Shown here one piece after another: positions 40,286 to 52,920 of a stretch of 64,000 nucleotides of DNA (within the stretch, counting starts at the first letter, position 1; each line of letters begins with the position of its first letter). Position numbers and translations under genes: made by a program. Under the pieces are notes generated by a model. It made no database searches and was not told where the DNA came from. It saw only the letters and a program-made list of their open reading frames with translations. This stretch comes from Rhizodiscina lignyota (lineage: Eukaryota; Ascomycota; Dothideomycetes; Aulographales; Rhizodiscinaceae). The stretch spans positions 186,001-250,000 of the forward strand of contig ML978137.1 in assembly GCA_010015805.1 (NCBI GenBank), read 5' to 3'.

Positions 40286-40895
40286 GATGTCGGCACAGGT
40301 CACCTCAAATGAAAGAATTGAGAGTTTATCAAAGCTAGTGTGCAACGCAAGTATTTGAGGTCGAGAAAAAAATTTTATATATAATGCCCCGTTCAAGGTT
40401 CTGCCTTTTATGTTCTGACGGCGTGGGCCTGGCCTAGTTTGGCCCTCTTGTGCCTCTGATTGGAGTGATACACGGCATGAAAACGAACACGCCAATCACG
40501 ATATTTCTGGTGAAAATTCAAAACACCATGAATTGAAAGACTCAAATGGCAGCATTACTGTAGAACGCGCGGGGAAGATGCTTCCAGTGAATGACAGCCT
40601 GAACCTGAACCGACCTGCATACGGCAGCGCCAAGGTCGGCACGTGACGTGGCTATTTCGTTTTTCTTTGCGGCGAGGGCCCTTCCAAGACACCAAATTCG
40701 CGTCGTTCAGCTGCGACGGGCCAGCATCGGATCGCGCATCAACGCGCGGGTCTCCATCAAGAATCATCTTGTCTGGCACTGTCTTACCCTTATTCATCAC
40801 TTCACGCGTCGCGTTGGTGAGCAACGGCATCTCCCATTCACTCAACGGCATCTCCCGACCGAACGGAGTTCACCGTGCAGCACGACCTCGCAGGC
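40286..40895. promoter_or_regulatory. Divergent intergenic region, nicotinamidase / Zn2Cys6 regulator
   Basis: Both genes start outward from this 610-base stretch. CCAAT-type words occur near 40450-40500 on both strands. No gene inside. Confidence 0.5.
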
Positions 40896-43892
40896 ATGGC
40901 CAGCGGAGAAAGCCAGAGTCCCAGTCTGAAGAGGCCGCGGCCGACTGATCGTGCACCGGACGAGTTCAGTCAAACTGTACGTCGGCGCCTCGAGAAAAGC
41001 TCGCGGACAGGCCAAGCGTGCGACCGCTGCAAAGTGAGTACATCGTCCCATGGCGGCAAACGCTCTGAGGCTGACAACCATCCAGGTTCGCAAGATACGA
41101 TGTGACGCGACCCCCGGTGGCTGCACGCCTTGCAGACAGAACAACTCAGAATGTCGAACGATTGATCGCATCACTGGCCGGGCGACGACTCGTGGCCATT
41201 CGGACAAGCTAGAAGATGAAATCCGAATCCTGCGCCAAAAAGTCAACGAGTACGGCCAGCAGTTGCGAGACTTTGGAGTCGAGGTCCAGCCCATCGAGTT
41301 TCCTGCTCCTTACGCGCCTCCACCACCTCAGAGTTGGAACGCCTCTGCTACACCATGGGCAGAGACAATCCAAGCCGGCCCTCACCCAGGCCCAACCTTC
41401 AACAGCACCGTTTCGTCCCTTCTCCAAGCACTCCCAGCGTTTCGGAGCGGTGCGCCCGGCGACAATTACCTCGGAGTGTCCTCTGCAAGCTCTTATCTGA
41501 GCACAATCACAGGCACATCGCTACAATTCTTTGGGATGAAGATTGATGTGGCAGATTTTGCACCCAATGATACAGACGACATTACCTCGCCAGCATCCTA
41601 CGAGTTCTTTGTCTCAGCTGTGCTTGGGAGACTTCCGGTGCCTCAGCAAGAGATGCCTTTGCCAAATACGGAAGCAGAAATGGGTGTGTATGCTGACTGG
41701 TACTTTCGAACGCTCAGTCCGTACACTCCTATCTTGCACAAGCCGACATTCATGTACATGGTATGTCGTTTCCAGTTCTCAACTTGTTCAAGCTCTCACT
41801 CACCTATTCTGCTAGATCTCACGGAGATACAATGATCCTTCCTTCAAGCCCTCTCCCGCCGAAACTGTCATGATGCACATGATGCTAGCCCACTTGAAAT
41901 ATCAGCTCGGACAGCGAAATCAGGATAAGAACAGCACGGATGAGGCACACGCTCACTATCGATTGTGTCTTGGTCTCTTCTATGATCTGACAATTAGTCC
42001 CAAGCTCGAAGACGTTCAGGCGATGGCGCTCATCTCCATACACCTACGGAATTTCACAAAGCCTGGTGCTGCTTGGATGATGACTCGCAAGGCATTCGAC
42101 GTGGCCATAGAGTTAGGCCTGCACCGATCTGCGAAGGCCTGGAGCGAGGAGACTAAAATGGATGATCTAGAAATAGAGACCCGGAAGCGAGTCTTCTGGT
42201 CCCTGCATGGCCTCCATGTCCATCTGAGCGGTAAACTGGGCCGACCAATGCCAATTCGCATGGAGGACGTTGACATTGAGTTTCCTGAGCCGGTGAACGA
42301 TAACTTGCACACCGAAGCTCCGAAATGCTCTTTCCTTGTCGGAATTCAGGCTTGCAAGATTACGGCCTTGCTGAGTCAAATGTATAGCTCCATCTACGCC
42401 GTGAGGCGCGACCCTCTGGCGCACGAGCAAACGGTCCGTCGACTGGAAGAATTGCTTCACCAATGGAGGAACGATATCCCGCACGAGATATCGGACCCAT
42501 CCCGATGCAAGGATGAAAACCGCGTATTTGCACTCTACGTACAGTACTGGGACGCGGAGTTCCAACTGCTTCTCCACCATCCAGCAATCTGCCTGTCCAC
42601 CAACCCCGAGTTTGTGACGCAGAATTCCAACATTTGTCTCATGGCTGCAACCAAGATGCTACAAGTTGTGGAACAACTACAGCAGTTCAATAGCCTAGAC
42701 TTACCGTGGATTAATGTTACAGTTTATCTGGCCGCAATCTTCACCACGCTCTTTGTACAAAGCCAGCGTCAGGAACCTATTACTCTTATCGAGATGGAAA
42801 AGCTGCGTCGTGACATGGCCATTTGGCTTGACGTTATGGGAGAGATTGGAAAACTACTTGGTAAGAATGCGCTAGTACCCCCTATTTTGCTTGCTAAGGT
42901 GTTACACTCTAGGTTCTGGTACTCGTCTACAGGATTCCATCCGTACGATCGTCGACCAAGCTCTTCAGAACATCTCTCGCCGGCTTAGCCTCTCCAAGGC
43001 TCAAGCTTCACCAAAGCCTATTGATGCAGCAGCGGCAATGGTAGCTGCTGCCATTGCCACGGAAGCAAATCGCGTTAGTCAAGAGCAACAGCAAGCGCAA
43101 CAAGGTCCGAGTTCGGCACCAGATGGTTTTGTGAATGCTACATATCCAGGCTATACTGAAGCATCATCCACTCAAGATGGAAAACCTCAACGTCAGCCAT
43201 CTTACCTACCTCCCGACGATATGAATTCTACCAATCCATACCCTGCCACGACTCAGGGTGGCTATGCATATCCTGATCCTTCTGTTGCTACAAACTCAAT
43301 CCCTAGTTACGGTAGTACAAATGGAAATGCGGCTGCAAATGCTTTTGCAGCAGAGCAGGGCTACATTCCAGCAACTTCAGAAAACTCTATTCCGGTCAAT
43401 GCGCAAGCATCCCCAACATCGAACATTGCGACCACGCAACAGCAGTCTCAGTCGCAACCTCAACCTCAACAACAAAACTTCAACATGTACGCTGCCGCAT
43501 CGAGTCAGCCGCAGTCTCAACAGTCCATTGCGCAAACTCCACAGAATGCTGCTGCTGCTGCTGCTAATGCGGCGATGTATAACCTCAATGCTGCTGTGGG
43601 TGTAACTGGAGCTACACAGCAACAAAACGAATGGCTGAGGTGGGCACAGGGCACCTTCCCACAAACTCAGGGCCAAGACTACCTGAGCGGCGCGAACACC
43701 CTCATGACGTTGAGGGGTACCGACGGGAGCAATGGAAGTACGACGACACCAGCTCCAGGTGTAGAGGGAGCGGCGCAGCCGCCTCAACAGCAGGGACAAT
43801 GGCCGCTAATGTTGTTTAATATGGGCGGTTCAGGTGCGGCGAATGGAGCTGCGGGTGGTGGAATGGGCGGAACAGCTGGCGGAGACGGTTGA
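40896..43892 (+). CDS. Zn(II)2Cys6 transcription factor with fungal middle homology region, 945 aa
   Basis: Exons 40896-41033, 41086-41760, 41816-42860 and 42913-43892 join exactly. The N-terminal binuclear zinc cluster has all six cysteines (C42, C45, C52, C59, C62, C69; QACDRCK/VRKIRCDATPGGC), with the intron in its usual place after the second Cys. A heptad-like linker (KLEDEIRILRQKVNEYGQQL) should dimerise the protein. Residues about 260-620 form the fungal-specific regulatory domain, with MISIHLRNFTKPGAAW-like and GRPMPIRMEDVDIEFPEP segments. The last 330 residues are Gln/Ser/Ala/Gly-rich, a probable activation region, and include a poly-Ala run. It is a nuclear, sequence-specific regulator; target genes are unknown. 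It is divergent from the nicotinamidase gene. Confidence 0.95.
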
Positions 43893-44903
43893 AGAGGAAG
43901 ACTATTCAAGAGGTATAGGATACGCCGCGGTAATTGCGTCTTTTGCTGAGTGCGAGATAATATGTCGATCAAAGACGATTTGCTCTATACGATTATATCC
44001 AGGTGACTCGCAGTCTCCGATCGTCAGAAAGCTTCAATATTGACAACGTAAGAACTTGCTAATATAATTCAGATATTTATCAAATTCTTCGAGAGACTCA
44101 GCGATGCTAGTTATGGCCTGGTGAGCCAACTCAAGCAAATGCCATTTGTGATACGTGAGCCACGATAATTCGCGTTTTCAATCCCACACCAGTGCCGGTC
44201 TTGGGGCGAAGCATATTACTCACCTATTGCTCACTACGAAATCAATCCCGGCCATCAAGTGCGAACAATAGAGGTTATACTGCTCTCCATCCGTCTAAAT
44301 GAAACAACAAGAGACATTTCATCAATTGTCGCCAGCTAAGGAGATTCTGCTCGACCTCCCACCCCTGTTACCGTCAGGCGCGCACGACAGTACTGTACTG
44401 ATCTGTGAGTCTTGTTGTATGAGTCAAAGCCTACGGCTGGAAGCACGATCGCACCATTTGTTATAGTCCACTGTGGTAGGCGCGTGCTGCTTTAGAGTTG
44501 TTTGCTTGCGACTAAACGTCTCCGCTTCAAACTCTCTCCTCTCTCAACCCGCGAGCGAGGTCGAACATGGGAACTTTTTCCACACAAAAACACGGTCGAC
44601 ATCGAACGTTTGACAAACACGTATGTGCAACCACCAAAGATGTTATTACTCTTACTGCTCTGTAGCTCTTCACATCTTCAAACACTATCAAGCATAGTTC
44701 AACCTCCCTCTCCATTCCAAGCCTCCATTTCACCTTTATCTTGCAAGATCATTTACCTCACTCGTCCCCGCAAACAGGAACTCCAAAAGCGCCACGGAGA
44801 CATCCAGCTTTCCGCCACGCCGCTTTCCAACGCCCGTTTTTCAGCAAATCAAGCCGATAGACCCGATACCAACAGCTCTGCATTACGAATCCACACGCGA
44901 GCC
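43893..44903. other. Intergenic spacer
   Basis: The frame of the next gene is open upstream to 44502, but that segment is pyrimidine-rich and low-complexity, so it is more likely leader than coding. Nothing else recognised. Confidence 0.5.
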
Positions 44904-45587
44904 ATGGCGACACAATCCCTGTTCTTCCGCCGTCTGCCAATCGAGCTGAGGGAGCAAGTGTACGACTTGGTGATCTCGGATGATCTACCTCTCAAGAAGC
45001 GTGAACTTCACAAAGGACACACAACGGCTTCTGTCTTCACCCTACTTGCTGTTAGTTATCAACTGCGTACCGAAGCTCTGCAAGTACTTAGGTTTCGAAA
45101 GCCGGTATTTACAATCTCGGCGATCAATATCCATGACCTTCTCGCTATGCTGGGACCTGAGCGCAGTGTGGTTGAGCGCCTCACACTTTCGTTCGTCATG
45201 ATACCGGGTGACTTTAATATGGAGGAGCACATGCGTAAGCACATGCTCTGCGTGTTGAGAACCTGTGCAGAACTCCGTTCTCTCGAGCATGTTAAGGAAC
45301 TTACGATCCTGACTTGCGGCGCTTCGTTGCTCTTGCTCGAAGCGATGGTTAGACGCGAGGGACAATTCACCCTCAACAAGGACTTGGGCCACTTCGACAA
45401 GGTCACGATTGAATTGGACGACAGGAACTGGAGAAGGTTTACGTTTGCCTCGACAAATGTGGGCAAGATAGATACACAATTAGGATTGAAGAAGTTGACT
45501 CAGCTATTGACTGAATTGGGGGTTGGAGTGATCGAGTACGGAGAGAGGATGGCAGCGAGTGACCTTACAGGCGTGATAACAAGTTGA
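44904..45587 (+). CDS. F-box-like fungal protein of unknown function, 227 aa
   Basis: A single exon. I chose ATG 44904-44906 (MATQSLFFRRLPIELREQVY) because the family-like LPIELREQVYDLVIS motif then begins ten residues in, and the codons upstream encode leucine- and proline-rich low complexity. The motif, followed by LLAVSYQLRTEALQVL, matches the short fungal proteins with an F-box-like start and an LRxEAL helix. The remaining 150 residues contain no recognised domain. Upstream in-frame ATGs exist, so the start could be earlier (for example 44639). Function unknown. Confidence 0.7.
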   Translation: MATQSLFFRRLPIELREQVYDLVISDDLPLKKRELHKGHTTASVFTLLAVSYQLRTEALQVLRFRKPVFTISAINIHDLLAMLGPERSVVERLTLSFVMIPGDFNMEEHMRKHMLCVLRTCAELRSLEHVKELTILTCGASLLLLEAMVRREGQFTLNKDLGHFDKVTIELDDRNWRRFTFASTNVGKIDTQLGLKKLTQLLTELGVGVIEYGERMAASDLTGVITS

Positions 45588-46592
45588 GTTCAACAGTGAA
45601 AGCAGAATGAAATATATGTTGAGCTTCCCATGTTGGCTGCACGGAATGATAGTGTTATACGAACACCGTGACGATTCCCCAGACGCCGTGGCTAACCATT
45701 TCGGAACTAGAAGCTAGCATGAACGCCCAAAAGTTCGTTGTAAGTCCGAAAAGGAGATTCCTCGTTCAATGAAACTGATGCTCACTTCATGCTCCAGGTC
45801 CGCTCGAATACAGGTAACTCCATAGGCCTCTATCTCTCATCTTGCCTTTTCTATTGCCATCGAAGACGCGTTTTCCAACTCGTATACATGCTCCGAAGCA
45901 TGAAGAGCAAGTGGTCAACAAGCTTCTTTCAAACCCAAATGTATGCTCGGAACATATAGAGTTAGAGGTAAAGAGGCTTCCTTGAGCCTCACGCATAAGT
46001 TCCGATGTCTAAATGGATAGTAGAGTATCAAGTATGCTATTTGCAGCTTGGTATTCAAGGCTATTCCCAACTTCGTGTGCATGCTTGAAAACTCGCGGAG
46101 TTTTCCTTGAAGACATTTCCCCAAACCTCGCATGTGTACTCTGCAGCTGGTGGAGTGTGGGTTGAACAGACTTCTTCCAGTCTCGCATGCATGCTCAGAA
46201 GCTCGTGGGGATTTCCTTGAGGGGGTTTCCGCCAATCTCGAATTCGTGCTCTGCAGTCCGCAGAGTTGCCTCCGAAGGAAGTGAACAATCGTGAATCGGG
46301 CAAATGTCAATGCATGAGAGGCACGGAGTACCGATGTTATTATAAGACTCTATATTGCACTTAAATTAGCCTTGGGTCTTCATTTGGTATCATCTATCGC
46401 TGTCATCAACCATCTCAGTCATACATATCAAAACCGCATCTACCCTGTTATCCTAGCAGCTCTACTACGTCAAGACATGCATAGCGTTCCACTAAAACAG
46501 AGCGCGTAGTTCTCTATCGCTAGCGTTTCGGCGCGGTCGGAATTTGGCGATGGAAAACAATAAATCGTTCAAACATCCAGCTTCGCATTCGA
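45588..46592. other. Intergenic, dominated by a decayed minisatellite
   Basis: Flanks of the neighbouring genes plus the repeat array at about 45871-46285. Minus-strand open frames crossing the array are repeat products. Confidence 0.6.
45871..46285. repeat. Degenerate minisatellite, period about 54-57 bp
   Basis: The clearest units start near 46065, 46119, 46175 and 46229. Each contains (C/T)TCG(C/T)(A/G)TGNATGCT(C/T)-like words, then a G-rich (C)TCG(C/T)GG(A/G)G segment, then TTCC or CTTC. Older, more diverged units lie at 45871-45982. Units alternate between two sequence types (for example GTACTCTGCAG and GCATGCTCAGAAG), suggesting a higher-order period near 110 bp. No terminal repeats or coding sequence accompany the array. 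Confidence 0.7.
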
Positions 46593-47318
46593 CTATTCCA
46601 GAGGAGGAAACTTCCTCAAGAAATGACTAGGACATTCGTAGCCACCAGGATTCTTGTCCAAATACCTGTGCACAAGTTAGTGTCGTGAACGCACATAATG
46701 TTACACAAAGGACGATCCAAGAACTTACAACTGATGGTATGTCTCCGCATCGTACCACTCGCCCGCTGGTATAACCTCGGTCGCAATCTTGCCCTTATAC
46801 CACTGCTTGTTGGCCTTCTCCGTCACATCCTTTGCGATCGTCTCTTGCTCTGCGTCATGGAAGAAAATTGCGCTCCTGTATTGGCTGCCCCAGTCCGGCC
46901 CTTGCCTGTCGGCAGTGGTAGGATCGTGCATCTTGTAAAAGAACTCGAGGAGTTGTCTGTAGGAAACTTTGTCTGGATCGAAGATGACTTGTAGCGCTTC
47001 GGCATCTGGTATATTTATTAGCAAAGTCCAGAGTAAAGGACTCTTAGAATATCACTTACGCCCTGTCCTTCCACTGCATACACTCCTATAACTCGGGTTC
47101 TTGGTGTCTCCTCCAATGTATCCGACCTTAGCATCCAGAAGACCTTGCCCGGCGAATTGTTTCCTGTACATGTGCTCTACGCCCCAGAAGCATCCCGCTG
47201 CAATGGTCGCCTTTTGTGCATTCGCAGGGTAATTTTGCGCGCCGCCCTCGGGAGCTAGGCGCATGGAAGTCGAGAAAGGACGCGCAAGGCGAGCGAAGAA
47301 AGACGGCATTGCGGCCAT
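46593..47318 (-). CDS. MXR1: Peptide methionine-S-sulfoxide reductase (MsrA), 202 aa
   Basis: Three exons, 47318-47060, 47005-46729 and 46665-46593, join exactly (introns 54 and 63 nt). The catalytic motif is ATIAAGCFWGVEHMYRK with C43. Downstream family segments are AKVGYIGGDTKNPSYRSVCS, TGHAEALQVIFDPDKVSY, FFYKMHDPTTADRQGPDWGS and QYRSAIFF. The C-terminal NPGGYECPSHF supplies a possible resolving cysteine. MsrA repairs methionine-S-sulfoxide in proteins with thioredoxin. The N terminus (MAAMPSFFARLARPFSTSMR) is Arg/Ser-rich and could direct a fraction to mitochondria; a second start at 47309 would shorten it by three residues. Confidence 0.96.
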
Positions 47319-48192
47319 GAGGATTGCTGAAACTGCTATGAGAAGTGGGGCGAGGATATGCACTATGGCGATACAGAGGTATTTCGCAGGTTCGAAAACT
47401 TAATTGATGTGCGTACAATGGTAGTCTGGTAGTGAGGAATGCTCAGAGGCAACAGGTGTGCAATATATACACTCAAGTCGAAGGCGCAGTTGAAACGGAA
47501 ATTCAAATACTTTGAAGCTCCTCGATTGGCGTCATTGATCCAGCTCGGACGTGACAAATCCGAGCCGGGGCCGCAGGGACCGTGACGCGATTTGGTGCAT
47601 GTGGCTGGCCGCTGGCCCCTGGAACTGTCGCTTGTTTCCTAATCTCCACTTGTCTCTTGATATTATCAACTGACTCCCCTCTGGCAGCCTGTAGACGTGA
47701 TTTGAATATCCCCTCTAAGCATTCCTCATCATAGCACAGGGACTCGCAGTGTCGAATGCGCTCGAAGTTACGCTAACAGATATCGCAAAATCTTTTCCGC
47801 CTTCTCTCCACGCCTCTATGGAATACCACGTAACCCTCAGAAGCAAACCTAGGCGAACTAACTCTATTTGAAAGCAATCGAAGGAGCATCAGGCTGCTTC
47901 CTCTGGTTTTACCGTGTTTCATCTTCCTTCGTGGATAATACTGCCCAAGAAGGCGGTGACAGTGTCCATCACATTGTGACATGCATACCGCGGAGAAAAC
48001 GCGACCAATACGTGTTCAAAGTGTGAGATTCCACTACACTCTGGGCAGCATGTTCGGTAGCATCAACCAAACGCAAGAGAGCAAATATATGTACATGACC
48101 CAATATCGAAACCTCAGCTTCATCGCGCTTTCAGTTATGGGTCTATCAATTTCAGGAGGTGAGAGAAAAGAGACGTGGATAGGGAACAAATG
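47319..48192. other. Intergenic spacer
   Basis: The first part should be the MsrA promoter. No other gene, repeat or RNA gene recognised. Confidence 0.6.
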
Positions 48193-49242
48193 TCACTTTC
48201 CTACCACCAATTGAGATATGCCAGGGTTGATCTTTTCGAGCTTCTTGAGCAGTTCATCGTATACTCGATGCTGCGTTTCCATACCATCCTTGCTACGTAC
48301 GAACTCTGATGGGCTGTACCGAGGTCAACGATAGAACGGGCAGTTCAAGGACATTTGAGATACTTACGGTTCAACTCGTCCATTGCTCATATATTGGCCA
48401 TGCGTTTCGGCTGATCCAGCAGCGGCAAAGACATGTGCACGACTCCCCATTTCCGTTGTTCGAGCCAGAATAAGATTTAGCAGAACCATCAACGGTCGAT
48501 ACACTGCCGGGGCGTCGCGGCCGAGGTCAGAGACACAGAAACCCGGATTTGCGCAATTCACGATCACACCTTGATTATCCGGCTTCCCCATGCGAGCAGC
48601 AAGCTCTTTCGTTAATAGGACGCCCAAGAGCTTCGTCACACCGTAGCGGCGTCTCATACCCGAGGAGGACTTATCCGCATTCAGCGCGGCGAAAATGTCT
48701 GGCTGCTGTCTCTCGGGGAGGCGTGCCATTCCGTGGACCTCCGAGACGATAAAGGTTAGACGCGGTTGGACATTGAACAAGCGTGAGGTCTTTCGACAGA
48801 GTGGCAGCAGTAAGGTATTTAGCAGGAACGTGCTAACGATATTGACGGTTAGGGCGGCCTCGTTGTCTTCAAACGTTTTGTACAGGCCAGGACCTATGGC
48901 GGCGTTTCCAATAACACAGTCCAGCCGCTGAAGGTTCTGATTGCACTTCCTCACAAAACTCTTAACCGACTCGTAGCTGGACAGGTCAAGCTCCCACACC
49001 TCAACAACGCCTTCTTTCTTGGTGGACTCCTCAATCCGTTGCTTAGCATGCTCGCCCTTCTCAATATTTCGGACTGCTAGAATCACCGTTTCAGCGTTCA
49101 GACGGACAAGGTGACGCGCTGCTTCAAACCCAAGACCAGTGTTCGACCCAGTCACGATTGCTGTCTGGCCTGCTAGGTCGAACTTCGGCTCGGGCAATGA
49201 CACAAAGAGTTGGTTGTAGATGATTGCCGGTAGGGTGGTCAT
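48193..49242 (-). CDS. Short-chain dehydrogenase/reductase (retinol dehydrogenase-like), 331 aa
   Basis: Two exons, 49242-48368 and 48313-48193, join across a 54-nt intron. The nucleotide-binding motif TGSNTGLG lies at 31-38, AVRNIEKGE follows the second strand, GNAA (111-114) corresponds to NNAG, and the catalytic residues are S167, Y200 and K204 in RRYGVTKLLG. The basic residue in AVRN after strand 2 suggests NADPH preference. The C-terminal exon adds SEFVRSKDGMETQHRVYDEL then LVVGK. It resembles fungal proteins annotated as retinol or WW-domain oxidoreductase-like; the substrate is unknown. It is divergent from a Zn2Cys6 regulator 602 bp away and near a P450, so a small oxidative pathway is possible but unproven. 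Confidence 0.93.
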
Positions 49243-49844
49243 GACACAGAAAGGGAAGTGCTGTGCTGCTGGAAGCTGAGACTGGAAAATAGAGGCTGAG
49301 AATGACCATTTTAAAATGCAAGCAGAAGCTCCGGGGTTACATATGTGTGTATCCCCCCTATTACCGTGCTTTTCTCGAGCAGAGAGGTACAGCCAGGTGT
49401 GGCAAGGTTTTACTGATCGCCAATCATCATCGAACCCGCTAAGCTACCATCTGTTTTAGCCTTGTACCAGTCTACTCTTCCCTAAAAATCCTGCGGATTT
49501 CTTCTGCTTCCTAATTCAGAATACGTCGCATTCCGAATCAGGTTTAGCACTCAAGGTGCCATGCACGATGATAGGCTACGGAACAGAAAGACCGCCTGCC
49601 CTAAGTGGACGCTAACGGAACTCTCCACGGACGATATATGTACGACCTGCTCGTCCATAAAAACAGGTGCACAACCAAAGCAGAATACGACACTCAACAT
49701 TAAGGCTGCCGAGCGGCGAGCCATCTGGCTTCCTCCATCACATCTGCAGCAGGGTCTTGCACTAATTTCTTCAAATTCTCCCACTAGAACCCTTGCTGCC
49801 GCCTCTGTATGCCGGACTGCGCCGTGTGAGACAGGCTTGTGAAA
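49243..49844. promoter_or_regulatory. Divergent intergenic region, SDR / Zn2Cys6 regulator
   Basis: Both neighbours start outward from here. A long minus-strand open frame (49961-49551) overlaps the first exon of the regulator and looks like a chance frame. No binding site recognised. Confidence 0.45.
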
Positions 49845-51293
49845 ATGAAATCCACAACACCCCAACGAGGGTTCTCGTACTTCAAAGTCTCCCAGGGCCA
49901 AGATTTCCGAATTGCGCACCTTGATGAATATGGCAACCCTGCTCGACAACGTCGTAAACATTCAAAATCAAAGGCAGGCTGCAGTTCCTGTAAAGCGAGG
50001 AAAATCAAAGTACGTAACCTCCATTACCACATTCATGCGGACGCTGTTTAACCCATGCGCGGTAGTGTGATGAGGCACGCCCATCTTGCACACAGTGCAT
50101 CGTCAAGAGCCGGATATGCAGTCTTATGCAGCTACCCAGACCTCAGCAGTGCACCAATGATCTATCTCCGATGCAAGGAACGAACACGACGCCGACCGAG
50201 CGAATTCTGTCGATTCCATTAGCCTCTGAGATGTCCTTGATACCTTCGTCGCTACCATGGCAGGCTTCTTCGTCTCGAGTCAATCTGCTAGAGATGCAGC
50301 TGTTTCATCATTTCATTACGTATACTGCAGATACCATGATCTTTGGCTCCTGTTTCTGGACCTCCAAAGTGGTACCTTTAGCGCTGCATGTATGACTCTG
50401 TCTTCGAAGGCATATGGAAGGGAATACGCTGAACCATGCACCAGTCTGACTTTCTCATGCATGCTGCTCTTGCGATAGCCGCTTCTCACCTCCAATACTT
50501 GCAACCACACGAACGAAAGTATCAACAGCTAGAACTTCACCACATCTCTGTAGCTCTCCATGGCTTTCGCAACGCACTTTCCGGCCCTATCACTGCTGCT
50601 ACTGCGAACGGTCTGATATCTGGCGCAATTCTATTGTTCCATAATTCGTGGAGTTCCACAGACTTTCGAAACAATAATGCCGATGGTGGGCTTTATTTTC
50701 AGGGAGACAGCCTCTTTCCACTTGCCGCAGGGCTCGCACGGCTGGTTTGGGAAACAAGATATTTGCGGGATCCGTCTTTCTTCGAGCCCATCGTAGCATA
50801 CGGACCTGCAGCATCCGTAATGGGTCACGTAGAACAAACCGGCTTGCCATCCCAACTTGAATTATTCCTTAGAGGTTGTTATAACAGCCTGAGGAGCCAA
50901 GGAGCTGCGCCTGAAGATGATGCAGTCTACATGTCTGCCGCAAAGAGACTAATTCCGGCTTTGGCGATCCTTAAGCTCGATCTCACAGGCCACGACATGG
51001 TTAATGTTAAATCGGACGTTGCTCGGTGGCTATTCACATGGCCCGCAAAATCCGAACATGCACTTCGGAAGTTAATCAAAAGTAACTACGATGCAGCCCA
51101 GATTCTCCTTCTCTATTATTACACCGCAGTTTTAAAGCTACTTCCGGAAAAGTGCTGGTGGGCTCGGAAAAGGTCGAAATTCTTTTGTGAGCTTATATTG
51201 CGGCAGTTGGATGGCAAGCCTGAGAGCAGCATTCAGTGGGCTTTGGATCTGCATAAGGCAGCGGAGAACGTCAATTCGGATCATATGGACTGA
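49845..51293 (+). CDS. Zn(II)2Cys6 transcription factor, UPC2-like architecture, 445 aa
   Basis: Exons 49845-50009, 50066-50389 and 50445-51293 join in phase 0. The zinc cluster is C46, C49, C56, C63, C66, C72 (GCSSCKARKIK/CDEARPSC), with an intron splitting it after K55 and a Lys/Arg-rich patch (RQRRKHSKSK) just before, likely both DNA-contact and nuclear-localising. After a short linker the body reads LLEMQLFHHFITYTADTM, then DFLMHAALAIAASHLQYLQP and LELHHISVALHGFRNALSGP, the layout of the short fungal regulators related to sterol-uptake factor UPC2. It ends near the usual length of that group. Targets are unknown; the SDR and P450 nearby are candidates only by position. Confidence 0.92.
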
Positions 51294-52920
51294 AGCGAGT
51301 TTTTGCCTTGCCTTGTATTGTATGCTTATCGGACGGACTCTCTCCCCTGAGCCATTGTTGACTACATTATTTTATTTGCACTTCGGAAGATCACGAGATG
51401 AGCTAAACAGGCAACAACATGCGCAATCCGCCAGTGCAGCATTACTGAACCAAGTTGAATGCTGCCAATAGCATCCAGCAAATCACGCCGACGTACTTCA
51501 TGCAGAATCGCAAAAATGCCTATTTCGATCAAAAGCCTCACCTGAGCATTGACCTGGAATGGAGTGCTCGCGTTCTTCCAAGCAATATATCAAATCTTCG
51601 ATTCGTTTGCGCTGGGGCGAATGGACCAGTTATATTCACACTTCCTTGGCCCCCACGCGTCCTCACTCAACGTCTGTAACTTGATGTCTGGCGGTGGGTT
51701 GCCGATGGAGTTCTGGATCCTGCCCTGCTCTGCCGGCAAGACAAACAACCTTAACAATAATTATTTTTCCTCGGCCACCCAAAGCTAGGATTGCTACAGA
51801 AGGGTTCTAAACTGCTTTGAACAGGTCTAAGGAGGTTATGCAGCCAGGCTGGGGTGTATGTCTATCTTTCGTCTCCCACAGATTTGATTCATAACTTATT
51901 AGTAACACCCTCTCTGCTCCGTACAACGTATAGCCTGATCATCAACAACCAATAATCCTCCACTCCGGAAAAATTCCAGTCGTTGAATATGTTGTTCTGA
52001 GATAATCCATTCTCAAAGTCTCCGAGCCGTACAGCAATGGCGCGCTATCTCGCCGTTTCCGTCTCATGGACCAACCTGGCAGTTAGCCAACCAGATGAAG
52101 GGTTCGAGCACAGCCATTTAATATTCGACGTCACTCAAGAGTCGGCGTTAAGCACACCAATGCAGTCGGGTATGCCTCTTGATATGCGTATATACATAAG
52201 AGCTGAGTAAGAGCTCGTACATCACAAAAGATACGAGCCTCGTCATTGGGTTCAACCGGCAACCCAAGTGGCTTCGTGTACGGAGTAATCATCTTAGATT
52301 CGTTAGTTGATCGGCGCCTTCTTTCGTTTCAGTTATTTCCTTGATCGGCGGAGGCATGCATTAAGGACTTGCGCATGGGATTTTGACATTTTCTGCGCCT
52401 GTCATTTGCAATATCAAGCGCATCTCGCGGCCCTGGCCACATTTGTCCTTAGCGCATAGAGCGCCGTTGCACTATTCTCGCAGCCAGCCGAGGGATGGAT
52501 TCGTTTCTGTGCACGCCAGCCTCGCAACAACGAGCCAATTCAGTTCCAAACTAATTGTAAACTAGGCAGCATCAACTTGTCACACAGGCAGTGCTCTATG
52601 GCTTCCTGCGAAACCCGTCCGCGACCGGTCCGTCACCGCTACCTGTCCGGCAGCGGAAGTGTCAGCAATGCCTCGCAAACGAGACTTAGCCTAGTGGCCC
52701 ACGCAACCAAACCCTGATCACCATGACGATGGGATGCCTAATACGGAGGCAATCTAGATACTCGCTTGTCAGCTCTAGCCATGTGAACCGGGTGCTTACA
52801 CGGTGGTACGGAAAGACAACTATGCGACACGCAGGTTGAATATATACTGCCTCTGCTCGCACCCTCCGTCCACTACTTGACCTCAATTCCCCAATTGAAC
52901 TCCATAGGCCATTGTACAAT
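51294..52920. other. 1.6 kb intergenic stretch with no firm gene
   Basis: The segment 51540-51790 has two overlapping plus-strand frames with some coding flavour (for example NGVLAFFQAIYQIFDSFALG), but no start, splice structure or family could be established. The rest is promoter-like DNA leading to the P450. Confidence 0.45.

Noticed and set aside
45915-46310. 131-codon minus-strand frame across the minisatellite
   Set aside because: It simply translates the degenerate repeat units.
49551-49961. 136-codon minus-strand frame
   Set aside because: Overlaps the first exon of the zinc-cluster regulator antisense and has no family resemblance; a chance frame.
51549-51788. Plus-strand segment with coding flavour after the UPC2-like regulator
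   Set aside because: Two competing frames, no start or splice link to the regulator, and no recognisable family; perhaps a relic but not supportable.
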